A stretch of 64,000 nucleotides of DNA from Pelolinea sp. (GTDB lineage: Bacteria; Chloroflexota; Anaerolineae; Anaerolineales; Anaerolineaceae), in assembly GCA_030692365.1 (NCBI GenBank), contig JAUYCC010000071.1:1-64000 (forward strand). Direction: 5' to 3'. The translations under genes and the position numbers were made by a program. The notes under the pieces are model-generated. The model made no database searches and had not been told where the DNA came from. It saw only the letters and a program-made list of their open reading frames with translations. Below, in pieces: positions 1 to 8,921 of the stretch. Numbering within the stretch: position 1 is the stretch's first letter; every line of letters starts with the position of its first letter.

Positions 1-46
1 TTTTGGATTAACCAGCGCTTTTCTCTCGTCCCGACTTTTAGAAAAA

Positions 47-139
47 GTGTGCGCCTTACTCCGGTTTCGGTGTGCGCCAGACCCCGGTTAAGGTGTGCGC
101 CATGCTCCGGTTAACCTGTGCGCCATGCCACGGTTTTTG
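47..139. repeat. Four tandem 23-bp repeats, probable mobile-element end
   Basis: The core GTGTGCGCC recurs at 47, 70, 93 and (as CTGTGCGCC) 116, an exact 23-base period. Each unit continues into a variant of ATGCYCCGGTTAAG. The array ends where the truncated LysR reading frame loses its family-like sequence. Direct, multiply repeated terminal sequences are known from IS21-family elements, so an insertion-sequence end is the best reading. The transposase would lie to the left of the window and was not seen, so the family assignment is inference. Confidence 0.6.
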
Positions 140-518
140 CATTAAGAGAGACATTAACATCAAGATGCTGGCGTTTATACATCCCCAGCAGAACTGGTAC
201 GGGAAATTCACCTGGACCAGAACTGGCACCAATGAGTAATTCACCGTTCAGCCTTTTTTTATGGGGCAGCACCTCTTCAATCGAGCGGTCATAAAGCGCG
301 ATGATTTTCAGCGCATAGTCATACACCTGCCGACCATCTTCGGTCAAAGTAATGCGGTTGCCTTTGCGATACACCAGCTCTGTCTGGTATCCTTCTTCCA
401 GCGCTTTAACCTCTTGGCTAAGGGCAGGCTGGCTAACGCCGATAGCTTCAGCGGCCAGAGAAAAACTGTGCAACTCCGCGATCAGGCAAAAGGATTTGAG
501 ATGGTCAATGCGAGCCAT
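111..518 (-). pseudogene. LysR-family regulator, 3' truncated by the repeat array
   Basis: The first about 60 residues form the typical LysR winged helix-turn-helix (SFSLAAEAIGVSQPALSQEV), followed by the start of the effector domain (LLIGASSGPGEFPVP). LysR proteins are about 300 residues; this one stops at 135. The last residues (AKTVAWRTG) are encoded by the 23-bp repeats, so the C-terminal two thirds of the effector domain are gone. The start at 518 fits the family N-terminus. The HTH might still fold, but an effector-responsive regulator is not expected. The original targets cannot be told from what remains. Confidence 0.8.
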
Positions 519-531
519 AAGATTTTCTTAT
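517..531. promoter_or_regulatory. Inverted repeat ATAAGA-TTT-TCTTAT over the LysR start
   Basis: A perfect 15-bp inverted repeat with 6-bp arms spans the LysR start codon and the bases just upstream. It fits the T-N11-A pattern of LysR operators, and ATAAG/CTTAT arms are common in that family, so an autoregulatory site is possible. The sequence is AT-rich and short, and chance occurrence is not excluded. Confidence 0.3.
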
Positions 532-620
532 CTTATTGTATGGAAGAATCCCGCAAATATCAAACCTGTGATTTCAGATAAAGCGACATTTGAAAGAATT
601 ACCTAATTCAGGATAGCACA

Positions 621-2006
621 TTACTTATTTAACATCATCACTAGCTTAGGTAGAATGTTAGAATACATTTTGCCCCACTGTTCCCAATTCCCATGTAACG
701 AAGTATTGTGCCATAATAAAGTAAATGTACCTTCAACTTGGTAACTCCGATTTGCAAGAATAAGTAATTGCTGTTCAGCATTATCAATTGATAGTTTACG
801 ATAATTCCTTAAAGTATTATCCATAACAATAAGTGGAACCACAGTGATTTTCAACTCTTTTCTTTTCTCTAAATCATATGGATGGTATGGATGACATGTT
901 CCGCATCGGAACCCTTCATGTTGTGGATAACCTAGGCTATGATCATATAAGAAACCAACCTCCTCTTGATTTCTTAGTGTGTCAGGTAATTGAACTCGAA
1001 GGAAATGTTGCCTACAATGAATAGATTGAAACCCTATTAGTTTATCTAAAAGGAATTTCTCACTTTGTATTTTATTAATATTGTTCATCGTAAAATAACT
1101 AGAATGAAGTCCAATTGTGAAACCGCTTTCTATGAGTTTCACAATAAGGGATTGAATTGCTGGAATGTTAATATCATAACCACTATCATAAAGACTTTTT
1201 TTTGATGTTTGAAAAAAGAAAATACTATTCAAGTTGTTATCAATTGATAGTTTTGCTAACTCAGTTATGTTCTTATAATATAATGCTTCATCAGGATTAG
1301 AACACTCATTTTTATATAATTTGAGGTTATTAATAATGCTTTTTTTTCCAAAGCGATAATTTGTAAAAAATGATTTGAATAATTTTAATGGGCTTGAATA
1401 TTTGACGATATGATCAATATCGTGTGTAAGAAGAATGCCAGGTTTTCTTTTTAGTGGTTTCCAATTTGGGTTAAGATATTGGATCCAAGACCGTAAAATT
1501 AACGCATATTCATCAACAATAGGTATATCTAAAAAACCTTGTTTAAATGCAAGACTATGTTCAGCAGGAAATCTTCCATGTTTATCTTTAAAGGATTGCA
1601 CTGATTCTTCCCACCGAGACAACATAAAGAAAGTGCCGGCAATTAAATCATAATAAAGGGTTATATTATTCTTGTTAATAATAAACTTTGGAATGTGTGG
1701 TGTATTATTCCCCCAGAAAAGAATAGGTAGCAAGATCGAGTCAGAATCATTATGGTTCGGTGGTATTAAATCGGATTTTAACACCCACTCGATTTTAGTG
1801 TTAGAAAATAGCAAATAATCCCAACATGAATTTTCTGATGGAATAATTGTTATTGAGGGTTGAACTATTGTATTGTTATTATTGGTGCTATAGAATACTT
1901 CTACACCTGTATGTTTGAATGGGTTTGAATCATCACTCTTAAAATTTACCCCAACTCTTTTAGCTAATTCACGTAAAACATAAGTTAAATCAATAGGGTT
2001 CATCAA
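621..2006 (-). CDS. Polysaccharide deacetylase-like protein
   Basis: A 461-residue protein with a polysaccharide deacetylase (NodB-like) fold in its second half: LLTHDIDHI supplies the Asp-Asp motif near residue 190, GLHSSYFT resembles the His-bearing motif near residue 300, and LLWHNTSLHGNWE lies near the C-terminus. The first about 150 residues form a separate domain like that seen before NodB domains in some surface-glycan clusters. The predicted role is de-N- or O-acetylation of a sugar, or a related hydrolysis; no signal peptide is visible. It is the last gene of the minus-strand AT-rich operon. Catalytic activity is inferred. Confidence 0.65.
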   Translation of the reverse strand: MMNPIDLTYVLRELAKRVGVNFKSDDSNPFKHTGVEVFYSTNNNNTIVQPSITIIPSENSCWDYLLFSNTKIEWVLKSDLIPPNHNDSDSILLPILFWGNNTPHIPKFIINKNNITLYYDLIAGTFFMLSRWEESVQSFKDKHGRFPAEHSLAFKQGFLDIPIVDEYALILRSWIQYLNPNWKPLKRKPGILLTHDIDHIVKYSSPLKLFKSFFTNYRFGKKSIINNLKLYKNECSNPDEALYYKNITELAKLSIDNNLNSIFFFQTSKKSLYDSGYDINIPAIQSLIVKLIESGFTIGLHSSYFTMNNINKIQSEKFLLDKLIGFQSIHCRQHFLRVQLPDTLRNQEEVGFLYDHSLGYPQHEGFRCGTCHPYHPYDLEKRKELKITVVPLIVMDNTLRNYRKLSIDNAEQQLLILANRSYQVEGTFTLLWHNTSLHGNWEQWGKMYSNILPKLVMMLNK

Positions 2007-2082
2007 AATTTTGTTTAAAAATATGAATTCTTTAAGATTAATAAAATTTAGGCATAATTAATTATTGGATTTATTTTTGAAT

Positions 2083-2102
2083 ATTTAAATGCTCATTTAA
2101 AT
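2083..2102. repeat. 20-bp near-perfect palindrome between two glycan genes
   Basis: ATTTAAATG-CT-CATTTAAAT, with 9-bp arms and a 2-base centre, lies in the 113-bp gap between the GNAT-like gene and the deacetylase-like gene. It is too AT-rich and has no T-tract placed for an intrinsic terminator. It could be an operator or chance in AT-rich DNA. Confidence 0.4.
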
Positions 2103-2119
2103 GATAATTCTTTAATTAT

Positions 2120-2698
2120 TTACCCTGTTATCCAATTTATTTTTTTTATGTCAATAAAGGGTAATATATGAATTCGGGTTAAATTAATTTCTCCATACCT
2201 GATAAAACCAGAATTAATTATTGCTTTATTTGCGGAAATTGATGAGGATTCTGCATCAATAAATATATTATCAGGGTTAGCATTATAGGTTCTTATTAAT
2301 TGGTTACAAAACAATTGTAAACACCTACTGTAAAAACCTTTATTTTGATAAACCTCATTTGTCCTGCAAAAGAAAATCCAGTATAGATTTCTAATATCTT
2401 TTAAGCTAGTTAAATGTACTGGTGGTGGAGAAAAAGGGTTTGCACACCAAATATAATTTATCCACTCATAATCATTTATTAAGAAATATCCAATATATTT
2501 CTTTTTTAAGAATTTATGAAAAGTCTTAGATAAATATTTATCCCTAGAAAAAAAAGTATCTATATTAATTGGAGTAATTTTTAAATATTTAAATCCATTT
2601 TCTTCTTTATTATTGATTGAATCGAAAAACCAATTCCCGTTTAGCTTATATACTTGGTATTGCCGTGAGTATAGGAACTTCCCCATGAGTTTTTTCAT
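2120..2698 (-). CDS. GNAT-like acetyltransferase
   Basis: A 192-residue protein whose C-terminal half has the look of a GNAT fold: EVYQNKGFYSRCLQLF resembles the acetyl-CoA-binding loop and helix, and SANKAIINSGFIRYGEI resembles the closing strand after the N-K/N-x-x-x-x-x-G-F pattern. The N-terminal half is not recognised. Its ATG overlaps the stop of the upstream FemAB-like gene by 4 bases, implying translational coupling. Within this operon it probably acylates an amino sugar or glycan precursor; the substrate is unknown. Confidence 0.55.
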   Translation of the reverse strand: MKKLMGKFLYSRQYQVYKLNGNWFFDSINNKEENGFKYLKITPINIDTFFSRDKYLSKTFHKFLKKKYIGYFLINDYEWINYIWCANPFSPPPVHLTSLKDIRNLYWIFFCRTNEVYQNKGFYSRCLQLFCNQLIRTYNANPDNIFIDAESSSISANKAIINSGFIRYGEINLTRIHILPFIDIKKINWITG

Positions 2699-3693
2699 TT
2701 AATAAAAAATATTTTTGCATAGATTTTTAATATATCGAAAAAATAATTTTCAACCGTGTTTCTTGTAACAGAGTAAAATGGTTTTTGTATTGCCCCAAAG
2801 CTTCTAAATACAATTTCTATATTTTCTAACATTGATCCTTCAAAATCATAAATTTTTGAATTTTTGCTCATCTCTTTAATTGAATGCCACATTGCCAGAA
2901 TATTTGCGCCGCTTTTCCGCAATTCTTTATCACCACCCTGGATTAAGTTATACGCGCATTTTGAATCATAGATTATAAAAAGCCCGGAATGAACAAAACC
3001 TTTTGGATCAATCGCTAAATATATCTTCCTGGAATTGTGTAATTCGCAAACATTATTAATTTTTTTGATAATTGAAAAAGATTTCGAAAAAATATCTTTT
3101 GGTAAAGATTTTCCAATAGTATTTAAAAAAAGGTCTATATCGTCCGATTCAATTATTCTTACCCCAAGATTTTCCGCTTTTAAAATTTTATTCCGGTATT
3201 TTGGAGTTATATTGATAAAAATATTATTTAAATTAGAAAGATCATCAATTACATAGGTATACCTCACGTTTGAGTTATAACCATTCCAATGAAAGGGAAG
3301 GATATTTGAAAAAGTGTAGTGACAATTTGTCTTTATATATTGCAAGTTGGATATATAAGATAATATTTCACTAAGTGCAGCTATTTCGATTGAGCGCTTT
3401 CTATATTCTCCGAAATTTTCAAAAGGTTTAAATATTGGGCCAAGAGTTTGTGTATACTTGGGCATTATTGAGAATTTTAGAATTTTCTTCTTATTAAATT
3501 GCATAGGCAGCCCACATATAATTTCCCCATCATCGCGAAAGAGAACAATAATAAAATTCTCGTCGCAAACACACCTTAGCCACCAGGATTTTGCAAATAT
3601 CGTCCCTTGAGGTGAGGTTGAAACAAAATCATCCCATTCCTTTAGGTCAGATTCATTACCTAGAATTTCTATATGGGCTAATTTAGAATTCAT
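2695..3693 (-). CDS. FemAB/BioF2-like GNAT-superfamily protein
   Basis: This 332-residue protein resembles the FemAB and CelD/BioF2-like branch of the GNAT superfamily. It has an early FAKSWWLRCV segment like the conserved aromatic motif after strand 1, a central ITPKYRNKILKAENLGV (the family K/R-x-x-R-N-x-I-x-K-A helix, near 165), and a late GANILAMWHSIKEM followed by IYDFEGSM, the usual second-domain signature. Such proteins transfer aminoacyl or acyl groups onto cell-wall or exopolysaccharide precursors in the cytoplasm. It overlaps the upstream gene by 11 bases. The acceptor and donor cannot be read from the sequence. Confidence 0.7.
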   Translation of the reverse strand: MNSKLAHIEILGNESDLKEWDDFVSTSPQGTIFAKSWWLRCVCDENFIIVLFRDDGEIICGLPMQFNKKKILKFSIMPKYTQTLGPIFKPFENFGEYRKRSIEIAALSEILSYISNLQYIKTNCHYTFSNILPFHWNGYNSNVRYTYVIDDLSNLNNIFINITPKYRNKILKAENLGVRIIESDDIDLFLNTIGKSLPKDIFSKSFSIIKKINNVCELHNSRKIYLAIDPKGFVHSGLFIIYDSKCAYNLIQGGDKELRKSGANILAMWHSIKEMSKNSKIYDFEGSMLENIEIVFRSFGAIQKPFYSVTRNTVENYFFDILKIYAKIFFIK

Positions 3694-5035
3694 TTACATT
3701 AATTTCTTTTTTTTCCAAAAATAATTGCAGAATTTCAAAATTATTCCTTGCTGACCATTCAACTTTAATTAGTTGGGCGATAATTTTTTCTTTATAGTAG
3801 GATTTAAATTGCCAACCTTTATTTATCCTTTCCAACATATCCTCCGGATTATTTGGGTCGCAAAATAAATCCTCAATACACATGAGTTTTGATACACCCA
3901 ATAATTTATGGCCTCTTGGCTCAAAACCATAATCAATAATTACGGTTGGTACTCCTTGGGATAAACCAGATATCGCTGCATGAAGTCTACCACTGACAAG
4001 AAAATCAAGGTTGCCAATGATTTTTCTCATTTCCTCTGGTTTATAGATTCCTCTGATAATTTTTAAATGGTCTTGTTTATTAATATTTTCTACTAATTCA
4101 TACAATTGCTCACAAATAATTGAATCGGGTCCGGGGATAACCTTTCCAAACTTATCAAGCCTGTAGGAATGAGAAATTAATAAAACTTGTTGGTTTTGGT
4201 TGAGAAAGAAATCAATTATAGGAATAAATCTATTAAGCTCGTCTCTTTTCCTAGGAGTTTTATCAAAGGGTGGCGTAGCCATATTCCAGCCACTGATGAC
4301 AATGCCGACACTTGGTTTTACAAAATCAATTCCTTCTCTACTAAAAAGATCCATCACAGATTCTTCCGGGTTCATATCGAAGAGAAATGAAGGGCAAGCA
4401 GTATTTATTACTTTTTCTTTTTTAATTCCTATTTTTAATAGATATTCAGTGCTTGTCGGCTCCCGATTAAGGATAAGTGTTACTTTATTGAGAATAAATT
4501 TCCCTAACCATTTATAAATGAAGTTTTTTTCAAATGGCCCAGGCGATGAAGCAATCATGATAATTGGTTTTTCCAAATAATATGCAAACAATAATTTTGC
4601 AGATCCTTCTAAAAACCTTTGAAATGGGGCATTATCCCCGAATAAATCGCCGCTAAAATCCAAAACAATATCTGCCCAGGTCAGCTCTTTAAGAAGGATT
4701 CGTTTCTCTAAAAATTTTCTTATTTCAATTTTAAATAACTTTTTAAGGATTTTATAGATAATAATAATTATTAAATCAATTAATGATGAAAATATCGTAT
4801 TTAATTTATATGTCCAGAATCGTTTATCACGAAGGATTGTGAGGTTATATTTTTTTGCGAAACCCTCTGATAATTGTAAAGATGTCCTTAAATTAATTTT
4901 GGGGAAACTATTCCGGATATATTTGAATAACGGATCAATAATTAAAAAATTTCCAATATTTCCATGTTCTAACCCACCCAGTTTAATTGAGGTTAATCCA
5001 ATTAATAAAACATTCTTGGGTTCATTATTTGTCAT
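3683..5035 (-). CDS. Polysaccharide pyruvyl transferase family protein
   Basis: A 450-residue protein of the polysaccharide pyruvyl transferase family (CsaB/WcaK type, GT-B fold). Visible features are an N-terminal GLEHGNIGNFLIIDPLF, a central PIIMIASSPGPF, NREPTSTEYLLKIGI before the second half, and a diagnostic FLVSGRLHAAISGLSQGVPTV near residue 355. Family members add pyruvate ketals to glycans or act as related glycan-modifying enzymes. It lies second in the minus-strand operon, 72 bases after the flippase gene. AT-rich codon use matches the rest of the island. Confidence 0.8.
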   Translation of the reverse strand: MTNNEPKNVLLIGLTSIKLGGLEHGNIGNFLIIDPLFKYIRNSFPKINLRTSLQLSEGFAKKYNLTILRDKRFWTYKLNTIFSSLIDLIIIIIYKILKKLFKIEIRKFLEKRILLKELTWADIVLDFSGDLFGDNAPFQRFLEGSAKLLFAYYLEKPIIMIASSPGPFEKNFIYKWLGKFILNKVTLILNREPTSTEYLLKIGIKKEKVINTACPSFLFDMNPEESVMDLFSREGIDFVKPSVGIVISGWNMATPPFDKTPRKRDELNRFIPIIDFFLNQNQQVLLISHSYRLDKFGKVIPGPDSIICEQLYELVENINKQDHLKIIRGIYKPEEMRKIIGNLDFLVSGRLHAAISGLSQGVPTVIIDYGFEPRGHKLLGVSKLMCIEDLFCDPNNPEDMLERINKGWQFKSYYKEKIIAQLIKVEWSARNNFEILQLFLEKKEINVNEF

Positions 5036-5107
5036 CTTAGCCCTTTAATTTATTTACTGGTTGGCTTTCATATAAAAAACCATCGATATCCATCTTAATA
5101 AAAATCA

Positions 5108-6607
5108 TTATTTTTCTTTCTTTGGAAATATTTTCTGCATAAATTTAGAATTTAAAAATAGGTCACTAATTAATTTATTGTCACGCAAATAAATAACAAA
5201 TGAGATTATAGTAAAAAACATTGCCAACCCTAATTTTAGATATTCATTGATATTTAAAATCTTTACAATAATTAGGAGAAAAATAAAAGGCAAGGTTTTA
5301 ATAACTAACTTGATGATATCCTGTAAAAAGGCCCATGGTGACAAGCCCACGATTGAACATAACAAAAGAGAAAAGGCAAAATATAGTAATGAACCTGAAA
5401 TTGAAAACAGGACCATGCCCAGAAAAAAGTCATTCATTATAAAACCGATATATATGGAAAGGAATTTGGTTATTATCAGGATAATATTGAAGATAAGGCC
5501 AAATTCCTGTTTTTCAAATAAGCCCACCAATGTGCTTATTGGAACACTGATGAAATTAAACAGGAGCCATGGCGACAATATTTGTGTAATTGAACCTGCT
5601 ATCTCCCATTTTTTGCCCAAAAGTAGAATGAGAGATTCCTTCCCAAAGAATGCTAGAAATAAAGTTGGAAAAGCACCAAAATATAATAAATTAAGTGTTG
5701 TCTCGCGAACTAAACTTTTTATTTTCTTACTATCTCTTCTGACATTAGAAGCGCGCTGATAAAAAACTTGACCTATTGAATTACCTATAAAAGTAAGTGG
5801 AATACGTAATATATTGTTACTAATCGCGAACTCACCCGCGTATGCTTTTGAATAATAAAGAGAGATGAGGAATATTGGTGTTTGAATTGCGAAATTGTTT
5901 ATAAAAACCGTAAAAGCACTATATTTGGGGAACTTTATGTATTTTTTAAATCCTGCTACAAGGTCATTTTTGTTTATTACTATTTTCTCGCTAAATTTCC
6001 TTGTGATTTGAGACAATGAATTCTTATAAAAGATGAGGGTAGAAATAAGCCATCCTAAGAATTCGGAATATATCAGAAATACCCCATTAACCATTCCAAA
6101 CAATACCGGAATAAGTTGGAAAGCATCTTTAATTGCTTCCTTGGAAATTTTGTTAATTGATATATTGAGAAAGTTTCTTTTTCGGGTGTTCCAATAATTC
6201 AACGAATAATTAACCCCGATAACAAAAAATGATAAAGGCAATAAAAAGAGTAAAAATGAAATTAATGCTTGATCAAAGAATTTTAATAATAAAGATTTAA
6301 ATATCAATAACAGCATAAAAAGAATAAAACTAAAAAGGAAGGAAATAATAATACTCAGATATAGTTGATTAACTGCTTCTTCATCTTTCTCGGGTAAGGC
6401 AATAGACAATTCATATTTAAGAGTTGCCACTGATCCAATAATTGTTATTATTGAGACAAACAAGGAATAGGTGCCATAACTTTCTGCTGAATAAATTCTA
6501 GTGACAATGGGTATGGCAAGAGCCGCAATTATTTGGGAAATAATTGTCCCTGACGCTATAGTCAAAACATCACCTGCAAATTCTAAATTACTATTTTTTT
6601 CTTTCAT
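5108..6607 (-). CDS. Oligosaccharide flippase, Wzx/MATE-like
   Basis: A 499-residue, very hydrophobic protein with about 12-14 predicted membrane spans. It opens with GDVLTIASGTIISQIIAALAIPIVTRIYSAESYGTYS in family style: the helix-1 motif plus Y-G-x-Y/F. It belongs to the polysaccharide transporter (PST/Wzx) branch of the MOP superfamily, which flips undecaprenyl-linked oligosaccharides across the inner membrane. It is the first gene of the minus-strand island operon, so the island may make a Wzx-exported glycan distinct from the ABC-exported one to the right. No polymerase (Wzy) was identified with certainty. Confidence 0.88.
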   Translation of the reverse strand: MKEKNSNLEFAGDVLTIASGTIISQIIAALAIPIVTRIYSAESYGTYSLFVSIITIIGSVATLKYELSIALPEKDEEAVNQLYLSIIISFLFSFILFMLLLIFKSLLLKFFDQALISFLLFLLPLSFFVIGVNYSLNYWNTRKRNFLNISINKISKEAIKDAFQLIPVLFGMVNGVFLIYSEFLGWLISTLIFYKNSLSQITRKFSEKIVINKNDLVAGFKKYIKFPKYSAFTVFINNFAIQTPIFLISLYYSKAYAGEFAISNNILRIPLTFIGNSIGQVFYQRASNVRRDSKKIKSLVRETTLNLLYFGAFPTLFLAFFGKESLILLLGKKWEIAGSITQILSPWLLFNFISVPISTLVGLFEKQEFGLIFNIILIITKFLSIYIGFIMNDFFLGMVLFSISGSLLYFAFSLLLCSIVGLSPWAFLQDIIKLVIKTLPFIFLLIIVKILNINEYLKLGLAMFFTIISFVIYLRDNKLISDLFLNSKFMQKIFPKKEK

Positions 6608-6917
6608 TAAGTTTTTTTGTGTAAAAATCCTTTATATAAAAAATTACTTCTTTTTTAAATTAGTGGGCTTTCGTTATGTTACTAAATACTATCAGAAATT
6701 ATTAATGATGCTGAATAAATTAAAGGTTATATGATATAAGGAATTGTATATTCCTTTCTTGATGTTAAATAATTATGGGCAATATACTTTTAACGTGATA
6801 GTTGATGGTTTAAGCATAGGGAACGTCCAAATAAAATTGAATGACCAACAATAAAAAGAAATAAAACTGCCATTCCTTTCCAAAATAAGCAACTGCCTCG
6901 ATAGCAGGAGGAAATAC
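6608..6917. other. 310-bp AT-rich divergent intergenic region
   Basis: It separates the minus-strand flippase operon from the plus-strand GT39-like gene. It contains a small hairpin (AAGGAAT-TGTAT-ATTCCTT, 6738-6756) and a candidate plus-strand promoter, listed separately. No convincing ORF is seen; the listed ORFs here are shadows of the flanking genes or AT-rich noise. Confidence 0.6.
6759..6788 (+). promoter_or_regulatory. Candidate sigma70-type promoter for the GT39-like gene
   Basis: TTGATG at 6759-6764 and TATACT at 6783-6788 are separated by 18 bases, which would give a leader of about 120 bases before the GTG start at 6918. The surroundings are AT-rich, so chance matches are expected and this is tentative. 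Confidence 0.3.
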
Positions 6918-8672
6918 GTGCATAAGAATCTTTTTTCATCAAAAAACACATTGGTTATATTGATTATTGTTTTCTTTTGCTGCACTTTTCTATTATGTTT
7001 TATCAACGTTAGGTCTACTTTTGGTCCCATTCACTTTGACGATGAATTAATCTACTGGAAAATTGCCACACGTTTATTTAAAGGTGATTTTGATATTTCA
7101 AAAGATAATCATTATCCTCCGTTATATCCCTTGTCTTTGATCCCAGCTTTTTATTTCTTTGGCCCGAATAATACATATAAAGCGGCAAAGGTAATCAATG
7201 CAATTTTTATTGCAAGCGCAATTTTTCCTAGTTTCTTGATATTACGAAAATTTCTTGAAGAGAAAATAAGCTTAGGTATCGCAATTATATCGATTTTGAA
7301 CCCAATTTCAATCGTTATTTCTAGGGTGGTTATCAGTGAAAATTTATATTATCCATTGTTTTTATGGGCTGTGTTTTTTTCTTTTAATTCTTATCAGGCT
7401 GACAATAAAAAAAACCCCATATTTCAGAATATTATTCTCGGGGTCATTCTTGGCTTAATGCTTTTAACTCGGTATATATCATTGACTATTGTGCCAGCAT
7501 TCATATTAATTTGGTGGATTACACGCATTGATTTTCGCATGTTAGATATTAAAAAAATATTACGAAACTTACCATCTTTTTTCTATGTATTAATACCGAT
7601 AATTTTTATCTTTAGTTTTTGGCTTATTCGCGGATTAAGCCAGAATGTGCCTGTCAAAGAATTATTAGGTCTTACGTTGACCGATCATCCAAACCCCAAT
7701 CAATTGAGTATTAAAAACTTAATCATGTGGGTGATTTTTTATGTATCTTTTTCAATTCTTATAATGTCCCCATATTTAAGTTTATTTATTCTTTTTATTA
7801 CTAGATTTAAGAAAGACCAAGATGATTCTGAAATTTTGCTCTGGTTAGTTTCAGTGTTAATTATTGTTTTATCTATTCTAATTCCAAGCATAATGCATTC
7901 CTGGAGAGCTAATTACAATTATCCAATACCAATTAGACTTCAAGGAAGATATTTACTTTATTTTGGCCCATTATTTATGTTTACTTTTTATATTTTTATT
8001 GGCAGATATAAACCCCTGGTAAAAGCGAGAATTTCTAAATGGCATTATTTGATAATTTCAATGGGTATGGTTTTTCTTTCGGGTGCATTTTTGTTTTTGG
8101 GTTTTATTTTTCTTGATAAACCATTGAGTATTTCTATCAGCTCTCCGGATGGATATTTATTTGGTTCATCACCAATACTATTTATTTTGGTAGTAATCGT
8201 ATTAAATTTTTTTACTCTAATTCTTATTACCAAGAACAAACAGCTGTTGTTTAGTGTGGCAAGTTTTCTTCTTGTTTTTTTGTTTGTTTTTGGGAATGTG
8301 AACATTTTTAATAAAATTCTTTTTCCAAAACAAATTCACAACCATGAAGTTATTATTCTTATAGATAAATATAAAGAACTAAGTGGCAATAGTGGGTTTT
8401 CTAAAGAAGAAATTTCTTTGGAGATCCCTAATACAACAAAGGCGACCATAATTAAATATTGGATTAACGCACTTCAATTTAACGGGTATGAAAATATTCG
8501 TTACCATCTTGTTGGTAATAATGATCTTCAAGAACAATTTATTCTAAGGATGACAATATTTCCTTATGAAATGTCATTGGTAAATTGTAAAGATATAGAA
8601 AATGATGTTTATTATTACACCTCTTTTTCCCAATCCGGCTTCTCATACTGCATCATACTAACGTCGTTGTAG
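6918..8672 (+). CDS. GT39-like polytopic membrane glycosyltransferase
   Basis: A 584-residue protein with about 10-12 membrane spans. After the first span it has an acidic loop (GPIHFDDELIYWKIATRLFKG) of the kind that carries the catalytic acid in GT39/ArnT/PMT-type (GT-C) enzymes, followed by HYPPLYPLSLIPAF. Such enzymes use polyprenyl-phosphate sugars on the outer face of the membrane. The start is GTG, set by a strong AGGAGG 6 bases upstream. Base composition is as AT-rich as the minus-strand island genes across the divergent region. Donor and acceptor are unknown. Confidence 0.68.
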   Translation: MHKNLFSSKNTLVILIIVFFCCTFLLCFINVRSTFGPIHFDDELIYWKIATRLFKGDFDISKDNHYPPLYPLSLIPAFYFFGPNNTYKAAKVINAIFIASAIFPSFLILRKFLEEKISLGIAIISILNPISIVISRVVISENLYYPLFLWAVFFSFNSYQADNKKNPIFQNIILGVILGLMLLTRYISLTIVPAFILIWWITRIDFRMLDIKKILRNLPSFFYVLIPIIFIFSFWLIRGLSQNVPVKELLGLTLTDHPNPNQLSIKNLIMWVIFYVSFSILIMSPYLSLFILFITRFKKDQDDSEILLWLVSVLIIVLSILIPSIMHSWRANYNYPIPIRLQGRYLLYFGPLFMFTFYIFIGRYKPLVKARISKWHYLIISMGMVFLSGAFLFLGFIFLDKPLSISISSPDGYLFGSSPILFILVVIVLNFFTLILITKNKQLLFSVASFLLVFLFVFGNVNIFNKILFPKQIHNHEVIILIDKYKELSGNSGFSKEEISLEIPNTTKATIIKYWINALQFNGYENIRYHLVGNNDLQEQFILRMTIFPYEMSLVNCKDIENDVYYYTSFSQSGFSYCIILTSL

Positions 8673-8921
8673 TCTGTTAATTTAAAATAAGCAAATTCCT
8701 TAATTTATAAAAAATAATGTATCAGATATTATTCTTATTATTGATAAAATATCTTCTATGTTTTCTTATTTTAATAAATTAAAAATCTCGTAATTCTTCT
8801 AAATTCGTTATAGGGATTTAGTAAGGAATAGCGGGACGATTAATTCTTTATAAAGTTTTTCATTATACAGAAAAAGTTCAATTCAATATTGTCAAATATG
8901 AATTCAACCAAATAATCCAAA

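Noticed and set aside
261-606. Two plus-strand ORFs over the LysR remnant
   Set aside because: Antisense shadows of the LysR frame with no family resemblance.
5247-5759. 170-aa plus-strand ORF inside the flippase gene
   Set aside because: It is antisense to a clear Wzx-type gene, has a K/R/I-rich low-information protein and no ribosome-binding site.
6738-6756. Hairpin AAGGAAT-TGTAT-ATTCCTT as a terminator
   Set aside because: No plus-strand gene ends before it, the stem is short and AT-rich, and it lies in a divergent region.
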